A stretch of DNA of 17,198 nt from Clostridiaceae bacterium UBA6085 (GTDB lineage Bacteria > Bacillota > Clostridia > Clostridiales > Clostridiaceae): NCBI GenBank assembly GCA_002428605.1, contig DIXH01000001.1, forward strand, positions 1 through 17,198. The letters are read 5' to 3'. This document shows, in pieces, positions 7,053 to 14,510 of the stretch; position 1 is the stretch's first letter; each line of letters begins with the position of its first letter. The notes under the pieces are model-generated. The model had not been told where the DNA came from and searched no databases. It was given only the letters and a program-made list of their open reading frames with translations. A program made the translations under genes and the position numbers.

Positions 7053-8984
7053 CTATTTATTCTTCAGGCTCATAAGGTTAAGGAGCCCTCCGGCAGCCAT
7101 GACCTCTGCCTCCCTTTCCGAGAGTGCAACAGATACGTCAAAACTTGTACCCTTGGTGACGTTGTTGACAGTCAGTGTACCACTTGAAATGTTCTCAATA
7201 AGGCCGCTTATTTCGAGCACATCGTTCTTGCCCACGCTGTCATAGTCCTTCTCATCCTTGAAGGTAACCGGCAGTATGCCGTTGTTGATGAGGTTCGCCT
7301 TGTGGATCCTCGCGAATGACTTTGCAATCACTCCCTTTATACCGAGGTAAAGAGGTGCCAGTGCTGCATGCTCCCTGCTTGAACCCTGTCCGTAGTTCTT
7401 CCCGGCAATTATGAAGCCTCCGCCATTCTCCTTTGCGTTCCTCGGAAAGTCCTTGTCCAGAGGAGTAAGGCAGAATTCTGACAGGTAAGGTACGTTCGAC
7501 CTGTAAGGAAGAAGGCTTGCGTTCGAAGGCATGATGTGGTCTGTTGTCACATCATCCATCACCTTGATAAGGGCTTTGCCTGAAACCTCATCCTTCATCT
7601 TCGTATTCTTGGGGAATGGCTTTATGTTAGGTCCTCTCTTGACTTCGACTTCGCTTCCGTCCTCTGCAGGCTTTACGACCATGTTGTCGTTCACCAGGAA
7701 CAGCTTCGGCATCTCTATGTCTAGGTCCACGTTCATATCAAAATCTTCAGGTCCCGCTATGAAGCCTGCAACAGCTGAATAAGCTGCGACCTCAGGGCTT
7801 GCAAGGTAGACGTCCGCAGAATCAGTTCCGCATCTGCCCTTGAAGTTCCTGTTGAATGTCCTTAAGGACACTCCGTCGTTGCTCGGAGCCTGTCCCATGC
7901 CTATGCAGGGTCCGCAGCCTGACTCGAGGATCCTTGCGCCTGCCCCTATTATCTTGGCAAGAGCGCCATTTTGCGCAAGCATGCTGAGCACCTGCTTGGA
8001 TCCGGGGGATACTACAAGCGAGACATCCTCATGCACTGTCTTTCCATCAAGGATGCTTGCGACCTTCATGAGGTCGACATAGGATGAATTTGTGCAGCTT
8101 CCGATTGCAACCTGTGTGAGCTTCTTTCCTCTTACCGTGCTTACAGGAACAACAGCATCAGGTGAATGTGGAAGAGCTATGTTAGGCTCCAGAGTATCTA
8201 GGTCTATTACGAGCTTTTCAGAGTATACAGCATCCTCGTCAGCCTTCAGTTCCCTGTAGTCCTTCTCCCTGCCCTGGGCTTTGAGGAACTCAAGAGTCCT
8301 TTCATCCGACGGGAATATGGATGTAGTCGCACCGAGCTCAGCACCCATGTTGGTGATCGTTCCTCTTTCAGGAACTGAAAGGTGAGCAACACCGTCACCG
8401 GTATATTCAAATATCTTGTTCACTCCGCCCTTGACCGTGAAGTGCTTCAGCACCTCAAGGATGATATCCTTTGCCGCAGTAAAGCTCTTGAGCTTGCCTC
8501 TAAGCTCTACGTTAACTATCTTAGGCATCGGTATGTTGTATTCACCGCCTGCCATGGCCACTGCAACATCAAGCCCTCCGGCTCCGATTGCGAGCATTCC
8601 CATGCCTCCGCCAGTCGGGGTGTGGCTGTCTGAGCCAAGAAGCGTATCTCCCGGAACAGAAAACCTTTCAAGATGGACCTGATGGCAGATTCCGTTTCCC
8701 GGCTTCGAGAAATAAATACCATGTTTCTTTGCAACTGTCTGGATATACAGATGGTCATCCGCATTCTCCGGTCCTGACTGCAGCATGTTATGGTCTATAT
8801 AGGCTACTGACCTCTTGGTCCTGACCTTGTCCACACCCATGGCTTCAAACTGGAGATATGCCATTGTTCCTGTGGAATCCTGTGTAAGTGTCTGGTCTAT
8901 CCTTATGCCCACCTCGGATCCGGCTTTCATCTCACCGGTAACCAGATGCTCCTTGATTATTTTCTCAGCTAATGTAAGTCCCAT
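7053..8984 (-). CDS. acn: Aconitate hydratase (aconitase)
   Basis: A 643-residue [4Fe-4S] enzyme that interconverts citrate and isocitrate through cis-aconitate. The cluster cysteines are visible as GSCTNSS (C297) and SGCGPCIGMG (C357, C360). The substrate-binding GSDSHTPTGGG is near residue 120, and the swivel-domain loop SREHAAL is near the C terminus. The length and layout fit the roughly 640-residue form found in anaerobic Firmicutes rather than the ~900-residue AcnA. I chose ATG 8984 (protein start MGLTLAEKII) because AAAGGAGG lies 6 nt upstream; the open frame extends to 9080 through promoter sequence. It is a single-gene unit with its own promoter, leader stem-loop and terminator. No other TCA-cycle gene is in the window. 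Confidence 0.95.
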   Translation of the reverse strand: MGLTLAEKIIKEHLVTGEMKAGSEVGIRIDQTLTQDSTGTMAYLQFEAMGVDKVRTKRSVAYIDHNMLQSGPENADDHLYIQTVAKKHGIYFSKPGNGICHQVHLERFSVPGDTLLGSDSHTPTGGGMGMLAIGAGGLDVAVAMAGGEYNIPMPKIVNVELRGKLKSFTAAKDIILEVLKHFTVKGGVNKIFEYTGDGVAHLSVPERGTITNMGAELGATTSIFPSDERTLEFLKAQGREKDYRELKADEDAVYSEKLVIDLDTLEPNIALPHSPDAVVPVSTVRGKKLTQVAIGSCTNSSYVDLMKVASILDGKTVHEDVSLVVSPGSKQVLSMLAQNGALAKIIGAGARILESGCGPCIGMGQAPSNDGVSLRTFNRNFKGRCGTDSADVYLASPEVAAYSAVAGFIAGPEDFDMNVDLDIEMPKLFLVNDNMVVKPAEDGSEVEVKRGPNIKPFPKNTKMKDEVSGKALIKVMDDVTTDHIMPSNASLLPYRSNVPYLSEFCLTPLDKDFPRNAKENGGGFIIAGKNYGQGSSREHAALAPLYLGIKGVIAKSFARIHKANLINNGILPVTFKDEKDYDSVGKNDVLEISGLIENISSGTLTVNNVTKGTSFDVSVALSEREAEVMAAGGLLNLMSLKNK

Positions 8985-9009
8985 TTCGTTCCTCCTTTGT
9001 CTTCCAATG

Positions 9010-9030
9010 CCAGGCAGGTTTCCTGCCGGG
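9010..9030 (-). promoter_or_regulatory. Stem-loop in the aconitase leader
   Basis: On the minus strand, CCCGGCAGG, loop AAA and CCTGCCTGG form a 9-position stem with one mismatch, just after the expected transcription start and upstream of the ribosome site. It has no T tract, so it is more likely an mRNA-stability or regulatory hairpin than a terminator. Its loop does not match the animal iron-responsive element. Confidence 0.4.
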
Positions 9031-9044
9031 CGATGATTAGTCAA

Positions 9045-9073
9045 ATAATAACATGATAAAGACGGATGTTCAA
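9045..9073 (-). promoter_or_regulatory. Promoter of the aconitase gene
   Basis: On the minus strand, TTGAAC (9073-9068), a 17-nt spacer and TATTAT (9050-9045) match a housekeeping sigma-A promoter. The transcript would start near 9038, giving a leader of about 55 nt. Confidence 0.65.
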
Positions 9074-9185
9074 TATTCAATTGCAGGATTCGTTTCTATT
9101 TATTTCATTTTTTGCGGAAAAATAACCTGAATTGACATTCAAATCGCAGAAATTACAACTTGATACACGAACAATTGCATCAGTT

Positions 9186-10469
9186 TCATCTTTCAGCCAC
9201 ATGCACCCTCTTGTCGGATGAGTATTCGCACCTTATCAGGACCTCTTCGCCTGGCTTAGCAGTCAACTTGAACAGAAGCGTGTTCGCATCCTTAATCTCA
9301 TATGGAAGGTTCGCATTCCTTACCTCGAACTTTTCCCATATCTGATATTCATAGTGGATTGAAGCAGTCTCACTGCTGAGGTTAATGACCTTAGCCTCCC
9401 ACCTGACATAGTCGATGCCATTGCGCTGGTTCCTCGACGTCTCGCTCCCTACTGCCTGGATGTCAAATGCCCTGCCAGTCTTCAGTTCAACCTTGCCGCC
9501 TTCCGGAGTATTCTCTATGGATGCTTCACCTGTGAACCTCAGAGAGTTGCCGTCTGTTGCATACAGCCTTACCCTCCCTGCAGGAATTGGCATACCGAGC
9601 CTGCTATCACTGATGTTCATGAAGGTAATGACCGGCTGCGCTCCATCCATGGAGCTGCCTGCAAGATAATGCCTTGTGAAAGGCACCTCTCTTGCTGCAA
9701 ACAGCTGAATCTGCCTTGACTCTCCATCTTGAATATCGGTCCCTGATGGAAGTGTATACATGTGGTAATCGGAAACAGACCTTTGCTCAGCTCCGTAGCC
9801 TGCATTGGAATCCATGGATTCGGCCATGTACATCCTCTCTTGCCTTTCATTTACCCTGGAAACATCACCTGCCATAATGCTTACGATTGCATTCCGGTAG
9901 GACCTTCCGCTGGAGTTTGTTATCCTTGCCCATCCGGTAAGATCAAGACTTCCATCGCCAGCTTCCGCGTTATATACCATTGAGAATGACAGTCCACCTG
10001 TTAAGTAGGTTACATTGATTTCGCTTCCTGCATCATGAGCCTTAATCAGGATGCCTGGGCTTGTCCTAAGTCCATCCGGGTGGACTGGAAGTATCAGCTC
10101 GTCATGGCTGTCGATATGGATCTCTCCTGTCTCCACATCCTGAAAGACAGGCATTCCGGAAGCTTCAAAGAGTCTTACCAGCTTAACTGACCCGGTATCC
10201 CTGTTCTTGAGGTGAACTGTCCTGTCCCTGTACCTGCTGATGAGCTTTTCCCAGCTTATGAGGTCATATTCGAAGCTGTATTCCAATACATCAAGTCCCC
10301 TTGCCACCAGGGAATCAGGCTCCATGAGTGCTGGCACATCAAGATACTCTATCTCAGCTTCCCCTGCCAAGCCTTCAAGTGTCCTGGTCTCGCTTACAGT
10401 GCTGAAGCCATCGCTGTATATGGTAAGTTCCAGCTCCTTCACGTCTGATGAACGGGATTGTATCCTCAT
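9186..10469 (-). CDS. DUF4139-domain protein of unknown function
   Basis: A 427-residue protein, rich in beta strands. The C-terminal two thirds resemble DUF4139, with regularly spaced strands, an internal 'ITNSSGRSYRNAIVSIMAGD' segment and a final domain ending in KPGEEVLIRCEYSS. There is no signal peptide, transmembrane helix or cysteine cluster, so it looks cytoplasmic; many DUF4139 proteins are exported and also carry DUF4140, which I do not see clearly. It starts at ATG 10469, only 3 nt after the stop of the CxxC-20-CxxC gene, with AAAGGA about 8 nt upstream, so it is translated in the same operon. I see no strong terminator between its stop and the aconitase promoter. Function unknown. 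Confidence 0.75.
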   Translation of the reverse strand: MRIQSRSSDVKELELTIYSDGFSTVSETRTLEGLAGEAEIEYLDVPALMEPDSLVARGLDVLEYSFEYDLISWEKLISRYRDRTVHLKNRDTGSVKLVRLFEASGMPVFQDVETGEIHIDSHDELILPVHPDGLRTSPGILIKAHDAGSEINVTYLTGGLSFSMVYNAEAGDGSLDLTGWARITNSSGRSYRNAIVSIMAGDVSRVNERQERMYMAESMDSNAGYGAEQRSVSDYHMYTLPSGTDIQDGESRQIQLFAAREVPFTRHYLAGSSMDGAQPVITFMNISDSRLGMPIPAGRVRLYATDGNSLRFTGEASIENTPEGGKVELKTGRAFDIQAVGSETSRNQRNGIDYVRWEAKVINLSSETASIHYEYQIWEKFEVRNANLPYEIKDANTLLFKLTAKPGEEVLIRCEYSSDKRVHVAER

Positions 10470-10472
10470 ATC

Positions 10473-10772
10473 CTATTTCCTTTCGTCCTCTCCTGTTACA
10501 GGGACATAAATGTTGAAGTGCGACATGACGAATTCTGCGGCTGGTACATATAAGACAAATAGTGCCATGTTGAGGGCAAACGTGCCGAAAGGATACATCA
10601 GTATGGTGATCCCGATTATGGCAGCAGTTATCTTCCGAAGTATTGAATACGGCGCAATTATCTCCCTGTATTCAGTTCCGCAGCCAAAACAAGTTATTCC
10701 TCTCCGGCAAAGTAGTGGAGACAGCCTTTCCCTGATTGTGATCCTCTTCCCGCATTTCAGGCAGATTTTCAT
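10473..10772 (-). CDS. Small CxxC-20-CxxC membrane protein
   Basis: A 99-residue protein with C4-x-x-C7, exactly 20 intervening residues, then C28-x-x-C31. This fits the small 'cxxc_20_cxxc' family and suggests one N-terminal zinc ribbon in the cytoplasm. Two hydrophobic helices follow at about 45-60 and 63-83, then a short charged tail. Its ATG (10772) overlaps the stop of the radical SAM gene in an ATGA arrangement, and its own stop is 3 nt before the DUF4139 start, so the three genes are translationally linked. It could be a membrane adaptor for its neighbours. The family's function is not established. Confidence 0.78.
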   Translation of the reverse strand: MKICLKCGKRITIRERLSPLLCRRGITCFGCGTEYREIIAPYSILRKITAAIIGITILMYPFGTFALNMALFVLYVPAAEFVMSHFNIYVPVTGEDERK

Positions 10773-11656
10773 AGGATCATCCTGCCTTTCCTGTCAAATC
10801 TTCTGATATACGTGCACCCTTTGCAAAGGTCCTCGACCAGCCTTCTTCCGTTGAAGCCCTCGTATATGGCAGCTGCTCTGTCCCCTGCAAGTATTTCCTC
10901 CAAGTGAGCTTCAAATACGTTCCCCAGAGGTATAGAGCCCTGGCTGTCAAGGCAGCATGGGACTACAGTCCCATCGGCAAGGATCCCTATGTGGTCCCGC
11001 ATTCCTTGACAGAAGCCTTGTTCCTCAATATTTCCAGTCCCCTTCTCAGGCCAGACGAAGCGTTCCTGGAATCCCAGGTATAATCCCTCCTTGAGCCTGA
11101 TTCCGTTCTTACCCTTACCTTCAGTCAGAATATTCCTGGGAAGCCCAAGCCTCTCCAGTATATAGGATACTACTTTGTCGTTTTCTGTGTTCAATCCTTC
11201 CGCCAGCTCCCCGGAAAGGTTCCATAGCCTGAGCTCTATGATTATCAGTCCTTTTGCCTTCTCTGCAAAGTCCATGATATCCTTCAGGTACTCCTCAAGC
11301 GTGATCCCCATCTCGTTCGCCTCATAGCTGTGAAGAGAGAAGCTCACCTTGCGAAGAGCAGGTGCTGACAGAAGGCTTTCACCCATTGTGCCGATCAGTG
11401 TGCCGTTTGTCGCAAGATTCACCTTAAGCCCCAATTCCAGGCAGATGGCAAGGAATCTAACAATGCTGCCGTTCAAGAGCGGCTCTCCCATTAGGTGAAA
11501 GCATACATGGTCCGTGAATCCAGATGCTTCCTCTGCAATATGCCGAAATTCCATCTCATCCATCATAAGCTTCTCTCGCTCTGTCTTTATGCAGAAGCTG
11601 CAGTCAAGGTTGCAGATGTTAGTTGTTTCTATGTATATCCTCTTAAATCTCTTCAA
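10769..11656 (-). CDS. Radical SAM/SPASM-type enzyme
   Basis: A 295-residue protein. CNLDCSFC (C15, C19, C22) is the CxxxCxxC [4Fe-4S]-SAM motif, MGEPLL (56-61) is the GGE-like SAM-binding segment, and TNGTL (83-87) follows. The C-terminal region has C216, C234-C235, C278 and C281, with DGTVVPCCLD and LGNVFE as in SPASM domains, which bind one or two auxiliary clusters. Such enzymes often modify peptides or proteins, but no short precursor peptide is visible nearby. The start is TTG 11656, preceded by AAGGCGG; no ATG occurs before residue 31, so a later start would remove the cluster motif. It is first in a three-gene operon. Confidence 0.85.
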   Translation of the reverse strand: MKRFKRIYIETTNICNLDCSFCIKTEREKLMMDEMEFRHIAEEASGFTDHVCFHLMGEPLLNGSIVRFLAICLELGLKVNLATNGTLIGTMGESLLSAPALRKVSFSLHSYEANEMGITLEEYLKDIMDFAEKAKGLIIIELRLWNLSGELAEGLNTENDKVVSYILERLGLPRNILTEGKGKNGIRLKEGLYLGFQERFVWPEKGTGNIEEQGFCQGMRDHIGILADGTVVPCCLDSQGSIPLGNVFEAHLEEILAGDRAAAIYEGFNGRRLVEDLCKGCTYIRRFDRKGRMIL

Positions 11657-11693
11657 GTGCTTCCGCCTTCCCTAAAGTTCTTCTTCAATATCC

Positions 11694-11702
11694 ATTCTAT
11701 CA
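11694..11702 (-). promoter_or_regulatory. Putative extended -10 promoter of the radical SAM operon
   Basis: On the minus strand TGATAGAAT occupies 11702-11694, a TGn element followed by TAGAAT. The -35 is weak. It lies between the deacetylase terminator and the TTG start at 11656. Confidence 0.45.
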
Positions 11703-11744
11703 TAAATATAAAGTGATCAGCGATAGCTCGGAAAAGCGAGATCA

Positions 11745-11779
11745 AAAAGGAAGGGCTGCAGCCTTTTAAGCTGCAGCCC
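11745..11779 (-). terminator. Terminator of the SH3b-deacetylase gene
   Basis: On the minus strand, GGGCTGCAGC (11779-11770) and GCTGCAGCCC (11762-11753) form a perfect 10-bp stem with a 7-nt loop, followed by TTCCTTTTTG. It begins 14 nt after the stop codon. Confidence 0.88.
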
Positions 11780-11793
11780 AATGGATCTTGCTG

Positions 11794-13287
11794 TCATGGA
11801 AGCATCTCGGCAACGGTCCTGAAGCTGTATCCTTTGTCCTTAAGACCCTGAATGATCCTTGGAAGAGCTTCCGGAGTCTTTGCGTAAGCCACATGCATCA
11901 GCACTATTCCATTGTCAGAAGCATATGTAAGTGCCCTGTTTACAATATAGTCAGTGGTAACTGTAACTCCATTGATGCTGTCGGCCCAGTCATGGGTGTC
12001 AACAGTCCAGAGCACAGTATAAGGATAACCCTCTTCTCCCGCTACCTTGAGCACCGTGCTGTTGTACTCACCGAACGGCGGCCTGAAGAGTGTCGGCCTG
12101 ATTCCAAGTATGCTGGAGTATATCCTGGTGCTCTCGGTAAACTCATACCTGATCTCAGCCTCGGTCATTTCATTCATGTGAGGGTGAGTAAGGCTGTGGT
12201 TCTGTATGCTGTGACCTCTGGCCTTTATCTCCTTCGCAAGGTCCTGATGGTCCTGTACCCAGTAAGCCCTGAGGAAGAACGTTGCCTTTATGCCATAGTC
12301 GTCAAGGACATCAAGAATCGGTATAGTCTGGTCGAAAAGCCATCCGGCATCAAAGGTAAGTGCAATGTCCAGGCCTGTTCTGTCAACAAGGCCTTTTCCT
12401 GTGGCAACCGAACTCAATCCAGTTGAAAGATATGCAGTGTGGCACCAGCCCTTAGTCCCGTCATAGGTGACATATGCCCAGTAGCCTGAGATACTGTGGA
12501 CTGACACAAGTGAGCCCTTTGGCATTACTCTCAATATCGGGTATGATGTTCCAGGTCCGCTTCTAAGGTTAAGCTCCTCTGTCGTGTATCTTGTATAGAT
12601 GACCGGGGCCTCAGCCGATACCTTCTGAAGATAGTAAGTGCTTGCATAGCCTGTCTTGCCTGAATAGATGAATTTCGCCCATCCGGCAGATTCAGAAATC
12701 ACATTGACTGTAGTCCCTTTCGGTATGACTGCCAGTATCGGGTAGGTTGTCCCAGGACCCGACCTGAAGTTCAGGTTTGCGGTAGTTATCCTGAAATCAT
12801 TGACTGACGTCGAAACTGGTACAAGATATGACATGGATGAGTATCCCGTCTTTCCCGCGTATGTAATATGGGCCCAGTTGTTTGCAATTGAAGTTGCCGT
12901 CACAGTGGCCCCTTTGGGTATCACACCAATCACAGGATACAAGGTACCAGGTCCGGTCCTGATGTTAAGGTTTGCTGTTGCCATGAGCTGCACGCTTGTA
13001 GCTGTTGACACCGACAGATAGGTCATCGAACAGTATCCCGTCTTTCCTGAATAGGTTACCTTCGCCCAGTTGTCTATTGTTGACTGCACAGTCACAGAAG
13101 TACCCTTAGGAATCACCGCGATGACAGGATAAGCAGTCCCGGGTCCGCTTCGAAGGTTAAGGTCAGCAGTTGTGACTCTGATGTCATCAGCTGCAAGCAC
13201 TTTTATCTTCGAGAAGTAGAATCCCGAAAAGACAAGTGAGAATACTACGATCAGCGATAATATGATGCTTCTCCTTTTAAGTTTCAT
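11794..13287 (-). CDS. Secreted polysaccharide deacetylase with four SH3b repeats
   Basis: A 497-residue protein. Residues 1-33 are a signal peptide or anchor (KLKRR plus hydrophobic run, AA near 32-33). Four bacterial SH3 repeats span about 35-93, 98-158, 164-222 and 231-289, each with N(L/F)(R/N)-type RSGPGT..YP and GKTGY-like motifs, and would bind cell-wall peptide or glycan. A NodB deacetylase domain covers about 300-497: TFDAG (311-315), NHSLTH (H364, H368), RPPFGEYN (402-409), WTVDTHDW (427-434) and LMH (H465). It probably removes acetyl groups from peptidoglycan amino sugars at the surface. The second Asp of the usual TFDDG is Ala314. Start at ATG 13287 with AGGGGGT upstream; the longer frame to 13398 lacks a ribosome site. 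Single-gene unit. Confidence 0.92.
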   Translation of the reverse strand: MKLKRRSIILSLIVVFSLVFSGFYFSKIKVLAADDIRVTTADLNLRSGPGTAYPVIAVIPKGTSVTVQSTIDNWAKVTYSGKTGYCSMTYLSVSTATSVQLMATANLNIRTGPGTLYPVIGVIPKGATVTATSIANNWAHITYAGKTGYSSMSYLVPVSTSVNDFRITTANLNFRSGPGTTYPILAVIPKGTTVNVISESAGWAKFIYSGKTGYASTYYLQKVSAEAPVIYTRYTTEELNLRSGPGTSYPILRVMPKGSLVSVHSISGYWAYVTYDGTKGWCHTAYLSTGLSSVATGKGLVDRTGLDIALTFDAGWLFDQTIPILDVLDDYGIKATFFLRAYWVQDHQDLAKEIKARGHSIQNHSLTHPHMNEMTEAEIRYEFTESTRIYSSILGIRPTLFRPPFGEYNSTVLKVAGEEGYPYTVLWTVDTHDWADSINGVTVTTDYIVNRALTYASDNGIVLMHVAYAKTPEALPRIIQGLKDKGYSFRTVAEMLP

Positions 13288-13490
13288 TTCATTACCCCCT
13301 CGTAAGGAGAAAAGAGAAAATGTTTTTTTATGGAACCAAAAAAATTCCATCTGTCTATGATGAAATGATAACAATAAAATCATAAGGAATTGTTTCAATA
13401 TGGAGTTAAACAGGTTATTATTCGGTTACAATTATTAACAACCAATTTAAGCACCATCCGAATCATTAAATGAAGACAAGGAAATGATTA

Positions 13491-13517
13491 TGGCCAGCAC
13501 CTTTTCGGTACTGGCCA
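13491..13517 (-). terminator. Hairpin terminator after gpsA
   Basis: On the minus strand, TGGCCAGTACC and GGTGCTGGCCA form an 11-bp stem with one G-U pair and loop GAAAA, 9 nt after the gpsA stop. The downstream T tract is weak (TAATCATTT), so termination may be partial. Confidence 0.65.
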
Positions 13518-13526
13518 CTTTAATGT

Positions 13527-14510
13527 CTATTCTGATTTTCTGTCCCTCAGCATAAGGGTCTTTATAGCTTCCTTCAGGTCTTTTCCAAGGAAAAGCACCT
13601 TGTAGATCTGGTCTGTTATGGGCATATCGATGCCCATGATTTCCTTGAGTTCATAGAAGGCTTTGGTTGCCTTTATGCCTTCTACCACCATTCCTACCTT
13701 CTCGGCCGCTTCATCCATGGTGAATCCCTGACCGATGAGTATTCCGGCCCTTCTGTTCCTCGAGTGCATCGATGTGCAGGTAACTATCAGGTCACCCATA
13801 CCGGTAAGCCCGTAGAAGGTCTCACGGTTAGCCCCGACTGCTTCTCCGACCCTTATTATCTCTGTCATTCCTCGGGTCATGAGGGCTGCCTTTGCATTGT
13901 CGCCATAGCCTACTCCATCGAGGATACCAGCCGCGAGTGCGATTATGTTCTTTACTGCTCCGCCGATCTCAACCCCAATGAGGTCGTCATTGGTATATAC
14001 CCTTATGGTGTCTGAAAAGAACAGGTCCTGCACTTTTTCTGCCGCTGCCATATCCCCGGAGGATGCCACCAGAGTGGTGGGCATTGACTTTGCAACCTCT
14101 TCAGCATGGCTGGGTCCGGAAAGTATAACTACAGGGTTCTCAAGTATCTCCTCCATAGTCACTGAAAGCCTGCCATGGGTCTGTGGATCCAGTCCCTTGG
14201 CAATGCTGATCACGATGGTATCCTTATCAAGAAATTCCCTTACCCTTTCGCACATTTCACGGATGACATGAGACGGTACCGCAAGCAGTACGAAATCCTT
14301 GCCTGAAGCTGCCTCATGGAGGTCAGTAGTTGCCCTTATGTCACCCTCAAGCAGACAGTCCGGCGTATATCTTACGTTGGTCCGTGAGGAATTGATCTCA
14401 TTTACGATCTCTTCCTTCCTGTCCCAGATGACCACCTGGTTGTCTCTCTTTCCCAGATTGAATCCGAGGGCCGTACCGAAGCTCCCGGCGCCTATGATCC
14501 CTATCCTCAT
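13527..14510 (-). CDS. gpsA: NAD(P)H-dependent glycerol-3-phosphate dehydrogenase
   Basis: A 327-residue enzyme that reduces dihydroxyacetone phosphate to sn-glycerol-3-phosphate, the backbone for phospholipids. The N-terminal Rossmann motif GAGSFGTAL (7-15) binds the nucleotide. The central IGVEIGGAVKNIIALAAG region holds the catalytic lysine, and GDNAKAALMTRGMTE is the family signature in the C-terminal helical domain. Length is normal. Its ATG overlaps the der stop in an ATGA arrangement, so translation is coupled to der. In many Firmicutes plsY lies between these two genes; here it does not. A hairpin follows the stop. Confidence 0.96.
   Translation of the reverse strand: MRIGIIGAGSFGTALGFNLGKRDNQVVIWDRKEEIVNEINSSRTNVRYTPDCLLEGDIRATTDLHEAASGKDFVLLAVPSHVIREMCERVREFLDKDTIVISIAKGLDPQTHGRLSVTMEEILENPVVILSGPSHAEEVAKSMPTTLVASSGDMAAAEKVQDLFFSDTIRVYTNDDLIGVEIGGAVKNIIALAAGILDGVGYGDNAKAALMTRGMTEIIRVGEAVGANRETFYGLTGMGDLIVTCTSMHSRNRRAGILIGQGFTMDEAAEKVGMVVEGIKATKAFYELKEIMGIDMPITDQIYKVLFLGKDLKEAIKTLMLRDRKSE

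Noticed and set aside
9010..9030. Iron-responsive element in the aconitase leader
   Set aside because: The stem has a 3-nt AAA loop and no CAGUGN loop or bulged C, so it does not match an IRE. It is kept only as a generic leader hairpin.
11788..12426. 212-codon plus-strand frame
   Set aside because: It is antisense to the NodB domain of the deacetylase and lacks a start context or a family signature.
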